DNA of 64,000 bases from Metabacillus dongyingensis (GCF_019933155.2 NZ_CP082944.1:3226001-3290000), one strand, 5' to 3'; positions 17,117 to 26,568 are shown, counted from the first letter of the stretch. Notes: a model not told the origin generated them from the sequence alone. Translations and numbers: made by a program.

Positions 17117-17893
17117 TCAAACGCCAGTGCTATTGCTTTGACTTGATTTTTTGCGGTAATAGTTAAGAGCAAATGTACCTACGAACATCACTAGGATGAT
17201 GATGAAGAATACGGAGTGCTCAATATGAACACCTGCAACGCTTAATCCCATTTTGATAGCGATTAAAGCAATAAGAATATATGCAGTTGTTTCAAGTTCA
17301 GGAACTCTGTCGATCAATTTAAGGAAGACTCCTGCAACTCCGCGCATCATAAGAACCCCTAGAACTCCTCCGAGAAGAAGGACCCATACCTGCTCACTGA
17401 CGCCGAACGCTGCAAGTACGCTGTCTACAGAGAATGCAATATCCATTAATTCAACTGCAACAACCGTTCCCCAGAATGTACCGAAAAGACGGATAAGAAG
17501 ACCACTTTTATTAATGCCGCCGTGTTCTTCATCACCTTCAGCATTTTCTTTTGATTTATCAATGAAGTATTTCACAGCAAGCCAAGCGAGATATGCTGCA
17601 CCTAAAATCTTAACCCACCATAGTTTAATTAAGAATACACCGACACCTATCGCAATGAAACGGAAGATGTATGCTCCGAGCAAACCATAGAATAAAGCTT
17701 TTTTTCGCTGCTTTTCAGGTAAATGTCTTACCATTACAGCCAGTACAAGAGCATTATCTGCTGATAATAACCCTTCGAGAATAACTAATGTACCGATAAG
17801 TCCCCATGCAACTGGATCAGTAAGAACTTCTCCCCACATTTCCCAATTGAAAAATTGTGCGTACGTGTCAAGCATTCCTTGCAAAATTGACAT
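17117..17893 (-). CDS. TerC-family membrane protein (YkoY/YceF-like)
   Basis: The 258-residue product has seven or more transmembrane segments and the two TerC motifs with acidic residues: LEGLLSADNALVLAVM (about 39-54) and VELMDIAFSVDSVLAAF (about 147-163). In B. subtilis the YceF and YkoY proteins export manganese that loads secreted metalloproteins. No yybP-ykoY manganese riboswitch is seen in the short upstream region. It is a single gene. Confidence 0.85.
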   Translation of the reverse strand: MSILQGMLDTYAQFFNWEMWGEVLTDPVAWGLIGTLVILEGLLSADNALVLAVMVRHLPEKQRKKALFYGLLGAYIFRFIAIGVGVFLIKLWWVKILGAAYLAWLAVKYFIDKSKENAEGDEEHGGINKSGLLIRLFGTFWGTVVAVELMDIAFSVDSVLAAFGVSEQVWVLLLGGVLGVLMMRGVAGVFLKLIDRVPELETTAYILIALIAIKMGLSVAGVHIEHSVFFIIILVMFVGTFALNYYRKKSSQSNSTGV

Positions 17894-18051
17894 CTACCAT
17901 TTCCTCCTAAACATTACGTTAACTTTTTCATTATACTGAATAAAAGATTGCTTGTTAAGTATTTTGATGTTTCGTCATAAAATATACATCTTTATTCAAT
18001 ATCCTCCATATGCCTATACGTTTGGGCGGAGGAAAAGTTTCATATGAAAGC

Positions 18052-18080
18052 AAAAAAAACGCATGAAATGATTTCATGCG
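18052..18080 (-). terminator. Terminator of ypjP-ypjQ
   Basis: Stem CGCATGAAAT/ATTTCATGCG followed by T8 on the minus strand. Confidence 0.85.
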
Positions 18081-18090
18081 CTTTGAATCT

Positions 18091-18627
18091 TTATACTGTT
18101 GCCTGAGTCTGTCTGCCATCTGCAATATCCCGGGCCCGGTGTGCCATTCTGCTTGCTGCAGCAGCGGCAAGTGCTGCAACCAGATCATCAAGAAATGTAT
18201 TCACGCGATTTCCGCTGTGTTCATCCAGAGCCTTAATGATTCCAAATTTTTCTTTATCCAAATAACCAAAATTGGTCAATCCAATCGAGCCATATACATT
18301 TACGATGGAAAGCGGAATGATTTCGTCAATGCCATAAAGAGGTTCATCTGTTTCAACCAGATGCTGCAGCGGCTGCGGAAGCAATTTTTGCTCAGCTAGC
18401 TGATCAAGGGCAAGACCGGTTAAAACGGCATGCACAATTTCACGTTTATTAAGGACCTTCTCTACATTTTCAACACAATCTTCAAGTGTAATATTCGGGA
18501 TGTATTTTCGCTGCAGGGTCATCACAATATCAGCGATATCCTCTAATGTAACACCCCTATCATTCAGCATTTCTTTCGTCGTTTTTACCATTTCATCGAT
18601 TGTGTATTTGCTCAATGGACATTGCAC
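18091..18627 (-). CDS. ypjQ: Phosphatidylglycerophosphatase A family protein YpjQ
   Basis: The 178-residue soluble protein matches the PgpA-like YpjQ family (GLALDQLAEQ, GIDEIIPLSIVNVYGSIGLTN, NTFLDDLVAALAAAAAS). PgpA removes phosphate from phosphatidylglycerophosphate, but YpjQ lacks the membrane helices of enterobacterial PgpA, so the substrate is uncertain. It follows ypjP by 4 bases and shares its transcript. Confidence 0.8.
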   Translation of the reverse strand: MQCPLSKYTIDEMVKTTKEMLNDRGVTLEDIADIVMTLQRKYIPNITLEDCVENVEKVLNKREIVHAVLTGLALDQLAEQKLLPQPLQHLVETDEPLYGIDEIIPLSIVNVYGSIGLTNFGYLDKEKFGIIKALDEHSGNRVNTFLDDLVAALAAAAASRMAHRARDIADGRQTQATV

Positions 18628-18631
18628 CCCT

Positions 18632-19219
18632 TTAATGTGTCATCCAATTTGGCGGCATGTTCTGATTCCAGTAGATGCTGCCAAGTTCGTGATGCTTTTG
18701 AAAAGAATCGTGGTGCGTATGATAATGAAAATTAAACCAATACCCCTGCTTTGGCGGATGATCGCGGCGGACATGAAATCTAAGCACATCCTGTCCTGTC
18801 TGTTTGTTATACAGGTGAAAGATTTTCTCGCCTTTGCCGTCTGCAGGTTTTTTTGAAATGGCCAAATCCCGAATATCTTCATCAGAGTACTCTTCAACAT
18901 ATTGTTTTATGGCTTCTTCTATTTTCGGAAGAATGATCTGCCTGAATTCATCCTCAATGACGGTTCCGATTCTGTCTCCGAATTTTTGAAAGGACTGAAC
19001 CTCGGCTGCTTCAACAAAAGTTGAGATGCAGGACTCTTTAGGCTGTTGCCAGTAAGCGGTTTCATCAGTGAAAAAGTATTTGTCTGAGTTGGTTAATTTA
19101 GCGGTTGAATCTTCAGAGGAATGTTCCTCGACTGTGAGGGCAGCTGGAGGAGCGACCATTCCGAAGGTTGCAATAGTAAATAAGATGATCAGCGTTTTCC
19201 GCATCCATTTGTTCATCAT
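18632..19219 (-). CDS. ypjP: YpjP-like exported protein
   Basis: The 195-residue product has a signal peptide or anchor (about 6-28). A long soluble domain follows, ending in an aromatic and His-rich region (GYWFNFHYHTHHDSFQKHH). This matches the B. subtilis YpjP family, function unknown. The His cluster hints at metal binding. It leads a two-gene operon with ypjQ. Confidence 0.75.
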   Translation of the reverse strand: MMNKWMRKTLIILFTIATFGMVAPPAALTVEEHSSEDSTAKLTNSDKYFFTDETAYWQQPKESCISTFVEAAEVQSFQKFGDRIGTVIEDEFRQIILPKIEEAIKQYVEEYSDEDIRDLAISKKPADGKGEKIFHLYNKQTGQDVLRFHVRRDHPPKQGYWFNFHYHTHHDSFQKHHELGSIYWNQNMPPNWMTH

Positions 19220-19405
19220 TTTCTCTATTCCTCCCAGTCTTCCTATTATAATATTATTCTATCATAGATAAATTCTAAATTTATAGAAATTTTTCGCAAA
19301 AAAAGAAAATCTAGTGCCTTAAAGGGTTTTAAAAAGAGATGAAAAAGTTTACACTAAAGAAGACGTTGGAAATAAAATACTTTCACACTATTGGAGTGAA
19401 TCAGA

Positions 19406-19483
19406 TTGGGTTTTGAATCAGTATTTATTATTGCATCGTTCGTTACTCTGGCATATTTTATATTCGCAGAAATAACAGATTAA
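19406..19483 (+). CDS. Tiny single-span membrane peptide (25 aa)
   Basis: The TTG at 19406 lies eight bases after TTGGAGTG. The peptide is almost entirely hydrophobic (FIIASFVTLAYFIFA) with an acidic end (EITD). A perfect terminator follows two bases after the stop, so it looks like a complete small transcription unit. Such peptides often regulate larger membrane complexes; the partner here is unknown. Confidence 0.55.
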   Translation: MGFESVFIIASFVTLAYFIFAEITD

Positions 19484-19485
19484 AA

Positions 19486-19514
19486 AAACTCATGGCGCTC
19501 GCCATGAGTTTTTT
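19486..19514 (+). terminator. Terminator after the 25-aa membrane peptide
   Basis: Stem AAACTCATGGC/GCCATGAGTTT with T-run; also usable for the convergent small gene. Confidence 0.85.
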
Positions 19515-19519
19515 GCTGA

Positions 19520-19645
19520 TTACTGTTTCTGCTTTTTATTTGCTGAAGATTGCTTGCGGCCAGTTTCACTTACTGTCGTCCCCTGACCTTCAACTTCCGG
19601 AGAACCAAGCTGTGACTTTGATGGGTCACTTTTGCGTTTTGACAT
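19520..19645 (-). CDS. Small hydrophilic protein (41 aa), YuzL-like
   Basis: The ATG at 19645 follows GGAGGTG. The product is basic and rich in Ser, Lys and Gln (MSKRKSDPSKSQLG, then VEGQGTTVSETG). The pattern recalls the small Bacillus YuzL family, from memory only. A spore role is possible. It converges on the 25-residue peptide gene. Confidence 0.6.
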   Translation of the reverse strand: MSKRKSDPSKSQLGSPEVEGQGTTVSETGRKQSSANKKQKQ

Positions 19646-19672
19646 TAGATGAGCACCTCCTCATCCTATTTT

Positions 19673-20455
19673 TTACGAATCTTTTATTTCTATCACACCA
19701 AAATGGAATTTCGCTGATTTTCGTTTATAAACATGAAAGCCAAGTTTTTCAAAAGAAGAACTTTTGTAGTGGTTTTTTAAAACAATTCTTTTCTTGGCCA
19801 CCCGTTTAGCTTCTTTGATAATGTCTTCTGTAATCTCCTGATGCACACTCAGGAACCTTAATTGTTCGATCCCATTTGATTCATCTATTTGCTCCTCAAA
19901 CATTGGATCAAAATAGACAACATCAAATGAATTTGTGTCTAAGGATTGCAGGTATTTCGCATGATTCATTCCTATAACTTGGATTCTTCGCATACATTTA
20001 TCAAATTCGGCAATTCCTGTTTCCCATTTGCTGAGACCTTTTTCTACAAGGTAAGCAATGAAAGGATTTGCTTCAGCTGCTGTGACCATTCCTGTTTCAC
20101 CTGCCGCGTAGCTTGCTATTATACTGTCGGATCCAAGTCCCAATGTGCAATCTAAAAAACGGTCTCCTTCTTTTAAATCTGATGCAAAAATTAAAGGATC
20201 GCTCTCCCCTTTTTGCAATCGTTTCAGGCGGAACATGGCTGAGTTAGGATGGAAGAAGAAAGGATCGGCGTTCCCTTCCTCATGGAGTTCGAGCCGGTTC
20301 TGCCCAACGACGAGTACATCCGATTTATATTCTTCTTTCATTTTGGCAATGGATCGTTTTTTTCGGGCTTTATATTCAGCTTTTAAATCTGAAGAAATCT
20401 CTTCAGCAAGTTTGATCATCCCAAGATTTGTCCTGCCTGCTGTTGTTACAATCAA
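19673..20455 (-). CDS. ypiP: YpiP, RsmJ-like SAM-dependent methyltransferase
   Basis: The 260-residue product resembles RsmJ (16S rRNA guanine-N2 methyltransferase). An N-terminal extension carries ARKKRS; the SAM motif I region is FLDCTLGLGSDSIIASYAAG, with the acidic second strand AAEANPF. The catalytic-type motif is VVYFDPMF. An RNA substrate is likely from the family; the exact base is not known for YpiP. Confidence 0.8.
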   Translation of the reverse strand: MIVTTAGRTNLGMIKLAEEISSDLKAEYKARKKRSIAKMKEEYKSDVLVVGQNRLELHEEGNADPFFFHPNSAMFRLKRLQKGESDPLIFASDLKEGDRFLDCTLGLGSDSIIASYAAGETGMVTAAEANPFIAYLVEKGLSKWETGIAEFDKCMRRIQVIGMNHAKYLQSLDTNSFDVVYFDPMFEEQIDESNGIEQLRFLSVHQEITEDIIKEAKRVAKKRIVLKNHYKSSSFEKLGFHVYKRKSAKFHFGVIEIKDS

Positions 20456-20487
20456 AGTCTTTCACTCCGTATCATTCTTCATTCATA

Positions 20488-20516
20488 AAAAAGGATGCCC
20501 TAATAGGCATCCTTTC
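20488..20516 (-). terminator. Terminator of brxA-ilvD side
   Basis: Stem AAGGATGCC/GGCATCCTT with A-run upstream on plus (T-run on minus), three bases past the brxA stop. Confidence 0.8.
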
Positions 20517-20518
20517 CA

Positions 20519-20953
20519 TTATTTATTAGCTTCAAATGCATTTAATAAATTTTCCATGATTTGTTCAATTGAGCTGCCTTCAATTTCGTGACGAGGAATA
20601 AAGTGTACCACTTCTTTTCCTTTAAGAAGTGCCATTGAAGGAGATGAAGGTTCATAGCCTTCAAAGTACTCTCTCATCACAGCTGTTGCATCTTTATCCT
20701 GTCCAGCAAAAACTGTCACAAGATTAGCTGGTGCATGCTCAGCCTGCATAACAGCCTGAGTGGCAGCAGGTCTTGCAAGTCCTGCTGCACATCCGCAGAC
20801 AGAATTCACAACAACCAATGTTGTTCCTTCAGCTCGTTCCATAAATTCTTTTACTTCTTCTTCCGTTGTTAATTCGTTAAATCCTGCGTTCGTAAGCTCT
20901 GCGCGCATTGGCTTCACCATTTGACGCATGTATTCTTCATATGCCATTGACAT
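20519..20953 (-). CDS. brxA: Bacilliredoxin BrxA (YphP)
   Basis: The ATG at 20953, seven bases from AGGAGG, gives 144 residues, the B. subtilis length. The thioredoxin-like fold carries the CGC motif at Cys53-Gly-Cys55 (NSVCGCAAG). BrxA removes bacillithiol from mixed disulfides after oxidative stress. The protein is near-identical to the known family along its length. It lies 73 bases downstream of ilvD on the same strand. Confidence 0.95.
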   Translation of the reverse strand: MSMAYEEYMRQMVKPMRAELTNAGFNELTTEEEVKEFMERAEGTTLVVVNSVCGCAAGLARPAATQAVMQAEHAPANLVTVFAGQDKDATAVMREYFEGYEPSSPSMALLKGKEVVHFIPRHEIEGSSIEQIMENLLNAFEANK

Positions 20954-21025
20954 AGTCATTCCTCCTAAACCTTCGCATGTAGTAAAAGAATACTACAGGA
21001 GGAATGACAATTCAACAAACGAGCC

Positions 21026-22738
21026 TCAGTGTGTTTTCTGCGGTTCCTTAACATCTTCAAATGCATCTGTAACTGCACCCTGCGAAGCACATGAAACAGT
21101 TCTTGCATATTTTCCTAACACTCCGCGCTTTCTAAGCGGCGGAGCAGACCAAGTAAGTCTTCTTTCTGCTAATTCTTCATCAGAAACATGGAGATGAAGC
21201 TCACGGTTATCACTATCGACGGTAATTAAGTCGCCTGACTTTACAAGAGCGATCGGTCCGCCTACTTGAGCTTCCGGAGTAATGTGGCCTACTACAAGGC
21301 CATGAGTGCCTCCAGAGAAGCGGCCATCTGTCAGAAGAGCAACACTCTCTCCTAAACCCTTCCCTACAATGATAGAGGAAAGAGACAGCATCTCAGGCAT
21401 TCCAGGACCGCCCTTTGGACCTTCGTAGCGAATAATCAGAACGTCGCCTGCAACTACTTCATTTGTTAAAACGGCTTCTGTTGCTTCCTCTTCTGTATCA
21501 AATACTTTTGCAGGACCTGTCATCTTTGTAACTTTTAGGCCAGAAACCTTGGCAACTGCTCCGCTTGGAGATAAATTCCCTTTTAAAATAACAAGCGGAC
21601 CATCCTTTCTCAATGCCTGCTCAAGTGGATAAATGACTTTTTGACCCTCTCTCAGGCCTTCCTGCTCACTAAGATTTTCTGCAATTGTTTTTCCTGTTAC
21701 CGTTAAACAATCTCCATGAATCAAGCCATGCTCAAGCAAAAGCTTCATAACAGCAGGGACACCGCCCGCTTCGTGCAGATCCTGCATCACGTATTTTCCG
21801 CTCGGTTTTAGATCGGCGATGTGAGGAACGGTTCTTTGGATGCGCTCAAAATCCTCAAGAGATAGATCTACATCAATCGAATGGGCAATCGCCATTAGAT
21901 GGAGAATGGCATTTGTAGATCCTCCGAGAGCCATAACAACTGTGATGGCATTTTCAAATGCTTTTTTGGTCATAATATCTTTTGGATAAATGTCTTGTTC
22001 AAGCATGCGATAAACAGCTTGGCCCGCTTCATAGCAATCATTTTCTTTAAATTCTGATTCAGCAGGATTTGATGAGCTTCCAGGCAAGCTCATTCCCATT
22101 GCTTCAATAGCTGATGCCATCGTATTTGCTGTATACATTCCTCCGCAGGAACCCGCACCAGGACAGGCATGGCATTCAATCTGATGCAATCCGTCGCTGT
22201 CAATATCACCATTATTAAATTTTCCTACCCCTTCAAATGCAGAAACGATATCAATGTCTTTGTCGTTTAATCTTCCAGGTTTAATTGTTCCTCCGTATAC
22301 GAAAACAGCCGGCACTTCTGCACGCGCAATTGCGATCATACAGCCCGGCATGTTTTTATCACAGCCCCCGATTGCAACAAACGCATCTAAATTCTCAGCT
22401 CCGACAACTGTTTCAATCGAGTCTGCAATGACTTCACGACTTGGAAGTGAGTAGCGCATGCCCTCTGTTCCCATTGATATACCGTCAGAAACCGTAATGG
22501 TGCCGAAAATAAGTGCAGCACCGCCAGCTGAACTTGCGCCTTTTTTAGACAGCTTTGCAAGCTTATCAATATGAATATTACAAGGAGTGACTTCGCTCCA
22601 CGTAGAGGCAATGCCGATCATCGGCTTTTTAAAGTCCTCATCCTGAAGTCCTACCGCACGAAGCATGGCGCGGTTTGGCATTCGTTTCATATCATCGCTG
22701 ATTACTTTACTTTTGATTCTAAGATCTTTTTTGCTCAC
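21026..22738 (-). CDS. ilvD: Dihydroxy-acid dehydratase
   Basis: The GTG at 22738 has correct spacing to GGGGTG; an upstream GTG (22747) overlaps that site. The product is 570 residues. Fe-S ligands are the Cys in [10 protein letters not shown] and [16 protein letters not shown]. The [12 protein letters not shown] and [13 protein letters not shown] segments are typical. It makes 2-oxo acids for valine and isoleucine. The NMPG/GACGG-type motifs resemble the plant, archaeal and staphylococcal-like clade rather than the NCDKITPGM form I recall for B. subtilis. Confidence 0.92.
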   Translation of the reverse strand: MSKKDLRIKSKVISDDMKRMPNRAMLRAVGLQDEDFKKPMIGIASTWSEVTPCNIHIDKLAKLSKKGASSAGGAALIFGTITVSDGISMGTEGMRYSLPSREVIADSIETVVGAENLDAFVAIGGCDKNMPGCMIAIARAEVPAVFVYGGTIKPGRLNDKDIDIVSAFEGVGKFNNGDIDSDGLHQIECHACPGAGSCGGMYTANTMASAIEAMGMSLPGSSSNPAESEFKENDCYEAGQAVYRMLEQDIYPKDIMTKKAFENAITVVMALGGSTNAILHLMAIAHSIDVDLSLEDFERIQRTVPHIADLKPSGKYVMQDLHEAGGVPAVMKLLLEHGLIHGDCLTVTGKTIAENLSEQEGLREGQKVIYPLEQALRKDGPLVILKGNLSPSGAVAKVSGLKVTKMTGPAKVFDTEEEATEAVLTNEVVAGDVLIIRYEGPKGGPGMPEMLSLSSIIVGKGLGESVALLTDGRFSGGTHGLVVGHITPEAQVGGPIALVKSGDLITVDSDNRELHLHVSDEELAERRLTWSAPPLRKRGVLGKYARTVSCASQGAVTDAFEDVKEPQKTH

Positions 22739-22881
22739 TTTCTTCACCCCGTTAAATTTGTATTGTTATATACTATAGTCCGAATTCTTTAGTATTTCAA
22801 CAATATTCGCATAATTTTCAAAAATAATATGTTAAAAAAGCTAAATTTGTCATTCTGCTCTTTAATCAATCCTCCTTGATA

Positions 22882-22924
22882 GAAAAAAAAGCGACCTCTG
22901 TTTATGGTTAACAGAGGTACGCTT
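22882..22924 (-). terminator. Terminator of map
   Basis: Stem GCG-ACCTCTGTT/AACAGAGGT-CGC followed by T8 on the minus strand. Confidence 0.8.
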
Positions 22925-22936
22925 CTTTCCAAGATC

Positions 22937-23683
22937 TTATTGTTCTGTTAAAATCAACGGGCCGTTTTTGGTAATCGCAACAGTGTGTTCATACTGAGCA
23001 GACAATTTTCCATCAACTGTTCGTGCCGTCCAGCCGTTATCATCCATTTTAGAATACCATGTGCCTGCGTTTAACATTGGCTCTATTGTAATGACCATCC
23101 CTTCTCTCAGCCTTAGCCCCTTGCCTGGTTTGCCGTAATGAAGCACAGTCGGCTCCTCATGCATCGTTTTCCCGATGCCATGACCTGTAAAATCTCGTAC
23201 GACAGAAAAAGATTCTCCTTCTGCGTAAGACTGTATCGCATGACCGATGTCACCGAGACGGCTGCCGATGACAGCCTGCTCAATCCCCTTATACATGGCT
23301 GTTTTTGTAACATCCATTAACTTTTGCGCCTCTTCTGATATAGTGCCTGCAGAATGTGTCCAGGCAGAATCAGCCAATGCTCCATTTAAATTCACGACAA
23401 AATCGATTGTGACAATATCACCGTTTTTCAATGGTTTTTTACTGGGAAATCCATGACAGATTTCATCATTCACAGAAGCACAAGTTGCATATTCATACCC
23501 TTTATAGCCTTTCTGCTCTGCTGTTGCTCCATGTTTTTTCAAATAGTCATCTACGAAAGCGTCAATTTCAAGTGTCGTGACACCCGGCTTAATTAACTTA
23601 GCCACTTCTTTATGACATGAAGCCAGAAGTTTGCCTGCCTCATGCATTTGGTTAATTTCTCTTTCGCTTTTTAATATAATCAT
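22937..23683 (-). CDS. map: Methionine aminopeptidase type I (accessory, YflG-like)
   Basis: The 248-residue product has the full metal set: Asp in VTIDFVV, Asp in ADSAWT, His in TGHGIGKTMHE, Glu in TIEPML and Glu in YEHTVAI. It removes the initiator Met from new proteins. Position away from the ribosomal cluster suggests the second copy typical of Bacillus. Confidence 0.9.
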   Translation of the reverse strand: MIILKSEREINQMHEAGKLLASCHKEVAKLIKPGVTTLEIDAFVDDYLKKHGATAEQKGYKGYEYATCASVNDEICHGFPSKKPLKNGDIVTIDFVVNLNGALADSAWTHSAGTISEEAQKLMDVTKTAMYKGIEQAVIGSRLGDIGHAIQSYAEGESFSVVRDFTGHGIGKTMHEEPTVLHYGKPGKGLRLREGMVITIEPMLNAGTWYSKMDDNGWTARTVDGKLSAQYEHTVAITKNGPLILTEQ

Positions 23684-23704
23684 TGTTTATCTCCTCTTCC
23701 GTTC

Positions 23705-24424
23705 CTAATCTGCAAACTTTCTTGATGTTGCTTTTATGATAAGAAAATGAGGATTCGTCATGATATACTCATAGTTCTCTGGGTAATTTTCCTTAAAGCT
23801 TTCTGTGCCTCTTGGTTCAGAAAGTTCATCTATGACAAAAAAACGGCTTGTTTCGGTTACAATTTTCTCCAGCGGTTTTCTGTAAAAGCTGACCTCAAAA
23901 GATGTACCCGCTTTCTTCCAAGTATCATGAAGCAGCACTTCTTCAAAGTAGTTTTCACAATTAAATAGTTTAAAATCCATAAATGGATGATGCGTGGAAA
24001 AGAGCAGCAGCCCTTTTGGTTTCAGGACTCTGCTGAACTCTTTAAAAATAGGAAACCAGTCTTTACAATAATGCAGAGTGAGTGAACTGACAATCATATC
24101 AAAAGAATGAGCTTCAAAAGGAAGCGGCTGGTTTAAATCATGGCAAATAATACGGGCTGCACCTCCCGTTCTTCGTGCTGCTGCCTTCACCATTTCAGGA
24201 CTGATGTCTATTGCTGTTACGGCCGCGCCTTTTTCAAGCAACGTCTTTGTATACCAGCCTGCTGAACAGCCTGCATCGAGTATAGCCAGGCCTTCCAGCT
24301 TATCTGGAAGCATGCTCAGCATCGCAGGGCGTTCGTAATCCGTATTGTACGGACTGTCTTGTTCTACTTGCTGTTCATAAATACGGGCTAATTTATCAAA
24401 TGCATCCTTTGGGGAATGTGTCAT
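23705..24424 (-). CDS. Class I SAM-dependent methyltransferase
   Basis: The 239-residue product starts MTHSPKDAFDKLARIYE at 24424. SAM motif I is ILDAGCSAGWYTKTLL, motif II VTAIDISPEM, and motif IV-V VSSLTLHYCKDWFPIFKEF. It is a UbiE/Coq5-like small-molecule methyltransferase; substrate unknown. Its upstream region is the 52-bp repeat array, so its promoter must lie between the array and the gene or in the array. Confidence 0.8.
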   Translation of the reverse strand: MTHSPKDAFDKLARIYEQQVEQDSPYNTDYERPAMLSMLPDKLEGLAILDAGCSAGWYTKTLLEKGAAVTAIDISPEMVKAAARRTGGAARIICHDLNQPLPFEAHSFDMIVSSLTLHYCKDWFPIFKEFSRVLKPKGLLLFSTHHPFMDFKLFNCENYFEEVLLHDTWKKAGTSFEVSFYRKPLEKIVTETSRFFVIDELSEPRGTESFKENYPENYEYIMTNPHFLIIKATSRKFAD

Positions 24425-24480
24425 TCGTTCACCCATCCTTTTTTTCATAATAAAAAGGTTCGTTGATTACGCTAATTATC

Positions 24481-25345
24481 AATTTGACAAGTTTTGGGTT
24501 CTCATTTAGGTCCTTTGATTCCCCTTTTTCCCGATTAGAGCTGGCTTGAGCACTCATATAGACTCTTTGATTACCCAACTCCTCGATTTCAACTGGTTTG
24601 AGTACTCATACAGATCCTATGATTACCCTTCTCTTCGATCTCAACTGGTTTGAGTACTCATTCAGATCCTTTGATTACCCTTCTCTTCAATTTCAACTGG
24701 TTTGAGTACTCATTCAGATCCTTTGATTACCCTTCTCTTCAATTTCAACTGGTTTGAGTACTCATTCAGATCCTTTGATTACCCTTCTCTTCAATTTCAA
24801 CTGGTTTGAGTACTCATTCAGATCCTTTGATTACCAAACTCCTCGATTTCAACTGATTTGAGTACACATATAGATCCTTTGATTACCCTTCTCTTCGATT
24901 TCAACTGGTTTGAGTACTCATTCAGATCCTTTGATTACCCTTCTCTTCAATTTCAACTGGTTCGAGTACTCATTCAGATCCTTTGATTACTCATCTCTTC
25001 AATTTCAACTGGTTTGAGTACTCATTCAGATCCTATGATTACCCTTCTCTTCGATTTCAACTGAATTGAGCACTCATACAGACCCTTTGATTACCCTTCT
25101 CTTCGATTTCATCTGGTTTGAGTACTCATACAGATCCTATGATTATCCAACTTCTCGATTTAAACTTGTATGAGCACTCATACAGATCCTATAATTACCC
25201 TTTTTCTCATTTTGAGCTGCTTTGGGGACTCATACTGACCCTTCGATTCCCCTATTTCTCAAACTCAGCATTTATTAGGCTTCATACAAACACACATGCT
25301 AACCCTATTCTTCGTTTTGAGCTGTTTAAGTGCTTCATACAGGAA
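24481..25345. repeat. 52-bp tandem repeat array, about 17 units
   Basis: A CTCAT anchor recurs at 24501, 24553, 24605, 24657, 24709, 24761, 24813, (24865), 24917, 24969, 25021, 25073, 25125, 25177, 25229 and, degenerate, 25281 and 25334. Fifteen intervals in a row are exactly 52 bases. Central units are almost identical; both edges are diverged. Each good unit has the 10-base palindrome TGAGTACTCA (eight exact copies; three read TGAGCACTCA) followed by TCCTTTGATTACCC and a TTCAACTGG segment. The unit length is not a multiple of 3 and no credible gene lies inside. It separates ypgR from the methyltransferase gene. Confidence 0.95.
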
Positions 25346-25401
25346 AGACCCCAAGTATTCATCTTCCCAGAAATATCAGCGGCCTGATTTATCGCTCGCA
25401 A

Positions 25402-25435
25402 AAAGACTAAATCACATTAAGATGATTTAGTCTTT
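25402..25435 (-). terminator. Terminator of ypgR
   Basis: Stem AAAGACTAAATCA/TGATTTAGTCTTT with an 8-base loop just after the ypgR stop. Confidence 0.85.
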
Positions 25436-25440
25436 ACTCA

Positions 25441-26568
25441 TTACTTTCTGCTTTCAGTCATTTGCTTCCAGACCGAGCCTTTTGCTTCTTCTCCGCCTTC
25501 AATTCGCTCAATTGCCATTTTGATTTGAAGGCTTACTTCAAACTCAGGGTCATTTTCAGCTTGTTTTAAGGCTTTCAGAGCACTTTCATCGCCCACCTCA
25601 TATAAAAACATGGCCGCTCTCCATCTGACTAGCTTATTTTTATCTTTTAAGGCAAGCATCATTTCCTGCATGGCACTTGGGTCACCAATGTCTGAGAGAC
25701 AATCTCCCGCTGTTCTGCGGACCGTTACAGATTTATCTTTCAATGCTTTGTAAAGATAAGGAAGAACAGCAGGTTCTTCAATCATTCCTAAATAGACAGC
25801 AGCAAGTCTGCGTATGGACGCTTTCTCGTCATTCAGCGCTTTGTCTAAAACGGGCAAATCACTTTCTTTCGGGTTCATCTGCTCAAGATGCGCATAACGG
25901 ACAGTCCAATCGGGTTCATTAAGCATTTCCGAGGTAACTTCATACGATTTGCGGGCAGGAACCGGTTCTGATTTATCTTTTTGCAGCAGTGCTTCTGTCA
26001 TTTTTGTTAACCGTTCATCGCTGTACGCTGCCTGAAGCTCTTCAACAACATCCTTGCCGATTTCATCAAAATCTCCGTATCTGACGCCTTGTTCCTTCCA
26101 CTTTCTTTCCAGAACGACGTTATCTGCATTTTGCTGTGCCTGCAGGACGGCTTTTTGGAAGCGTTCCGGGAGTCCAAATCTTTTTTCAGTCTCCCCGTCC
26201 GAAAGCTTCACCTGCATCGGGATTCCGCTGAATATTTGAACGTGCACATTCACTTCTCCAAAATGTTCGTTGATCTGAGGTTTGTTTTCTGCTCCCTCTT
26301 CAACACTTTCTCCGAAGGCAGCACGGACTTTAGGAAGAATTTCCTTCCAGTCAAATTTCGCATTGCGTTCTACAGCAAGGAAATCAGCCACATGATAAAC
26401 GCCTTTTACGCCTTCAACTTTCAGGATTTCCTGAATAACCTTCGGCGCCCCTTCTGCCGTTTCTTTTTTATAATTATTGCTTTTTCCGCCTGGAAGCTCT
26501 TCGTCTAATATAACTTTCATCGTATTTGGACTTGGAGTCGGTTCAATCGATTTGATATTCAAAGCCAT
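25441..26568 (-). CDS. ypgR: YpgR, NifU-N/HEAT-repeat protein (conserved virulence factor C-like)
   Basis: The 375-residue product opens with a scaffold-protein NifU N-terminal-like domain (residues 1-90: IKSIEPTPSPNTMKVIL, VEGVKGVYHV). A middle region follows, then a set of HEAT repeats from about 225 (DWTVRYAHLEQM, ASIRRLAAVYLGMI, VTVRRTAGDCLSDIGD, KLVRWRAAMFLYEVGD). The S. aureus relative is CvfC. Function is unresolved; HEAT repeats suggest protein scaffolding. Confidence 0.88.
   Translation of the reverse strand: MALNIKSIEPTPSPNTMKVILDEELPGGKSNNYKKETAEGAPKVIQEILKVEGVKGVYHVADFLAVERNAKFDWKEILPKVRAAFGESVEEGAENKPQINEHFGEVNVHVQIFSGIPMQVKLSDGETEKRFGLPERFQKAVLQAQQNADNVVLERKWKEQGVRYGDFDEIGKDVVEELQAAYSDERLTKMTEALLQKDKSEPVPARKSYEVTSEMLNEPDWTVRYAHLEQMNPKESDLPVLDKALNDEKASIRRLAAVYLGMIEEPAVLPYLYKALKDKSVTVRRTAGDCLSDIGDPSAMQEMMLALKDKNKLVRWRAAMFLYEVGDESALKALKQAENDPEFEVSLQIKMAIERIEGGEEAKGSVWKQMTESRK

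Noticed and set aside
17894..18050. yybP-ykoY manganese riboswitch before the TerC gene
   Set aside because: The upstream gap is short and ends in the ypjQ terminator; no matching structure was seen.
24481..25345. CRISPR array
   Set aside because: The whole 52-base unit repeats; there are no unique spacers and no cas genes.
25118..25387. 89-residue open frame at the right end of the 52-bp array
   Set aside because: It lies in repeat DNA whose unit is not a multiple of 3, has no ribosome site and low-complexity translation.
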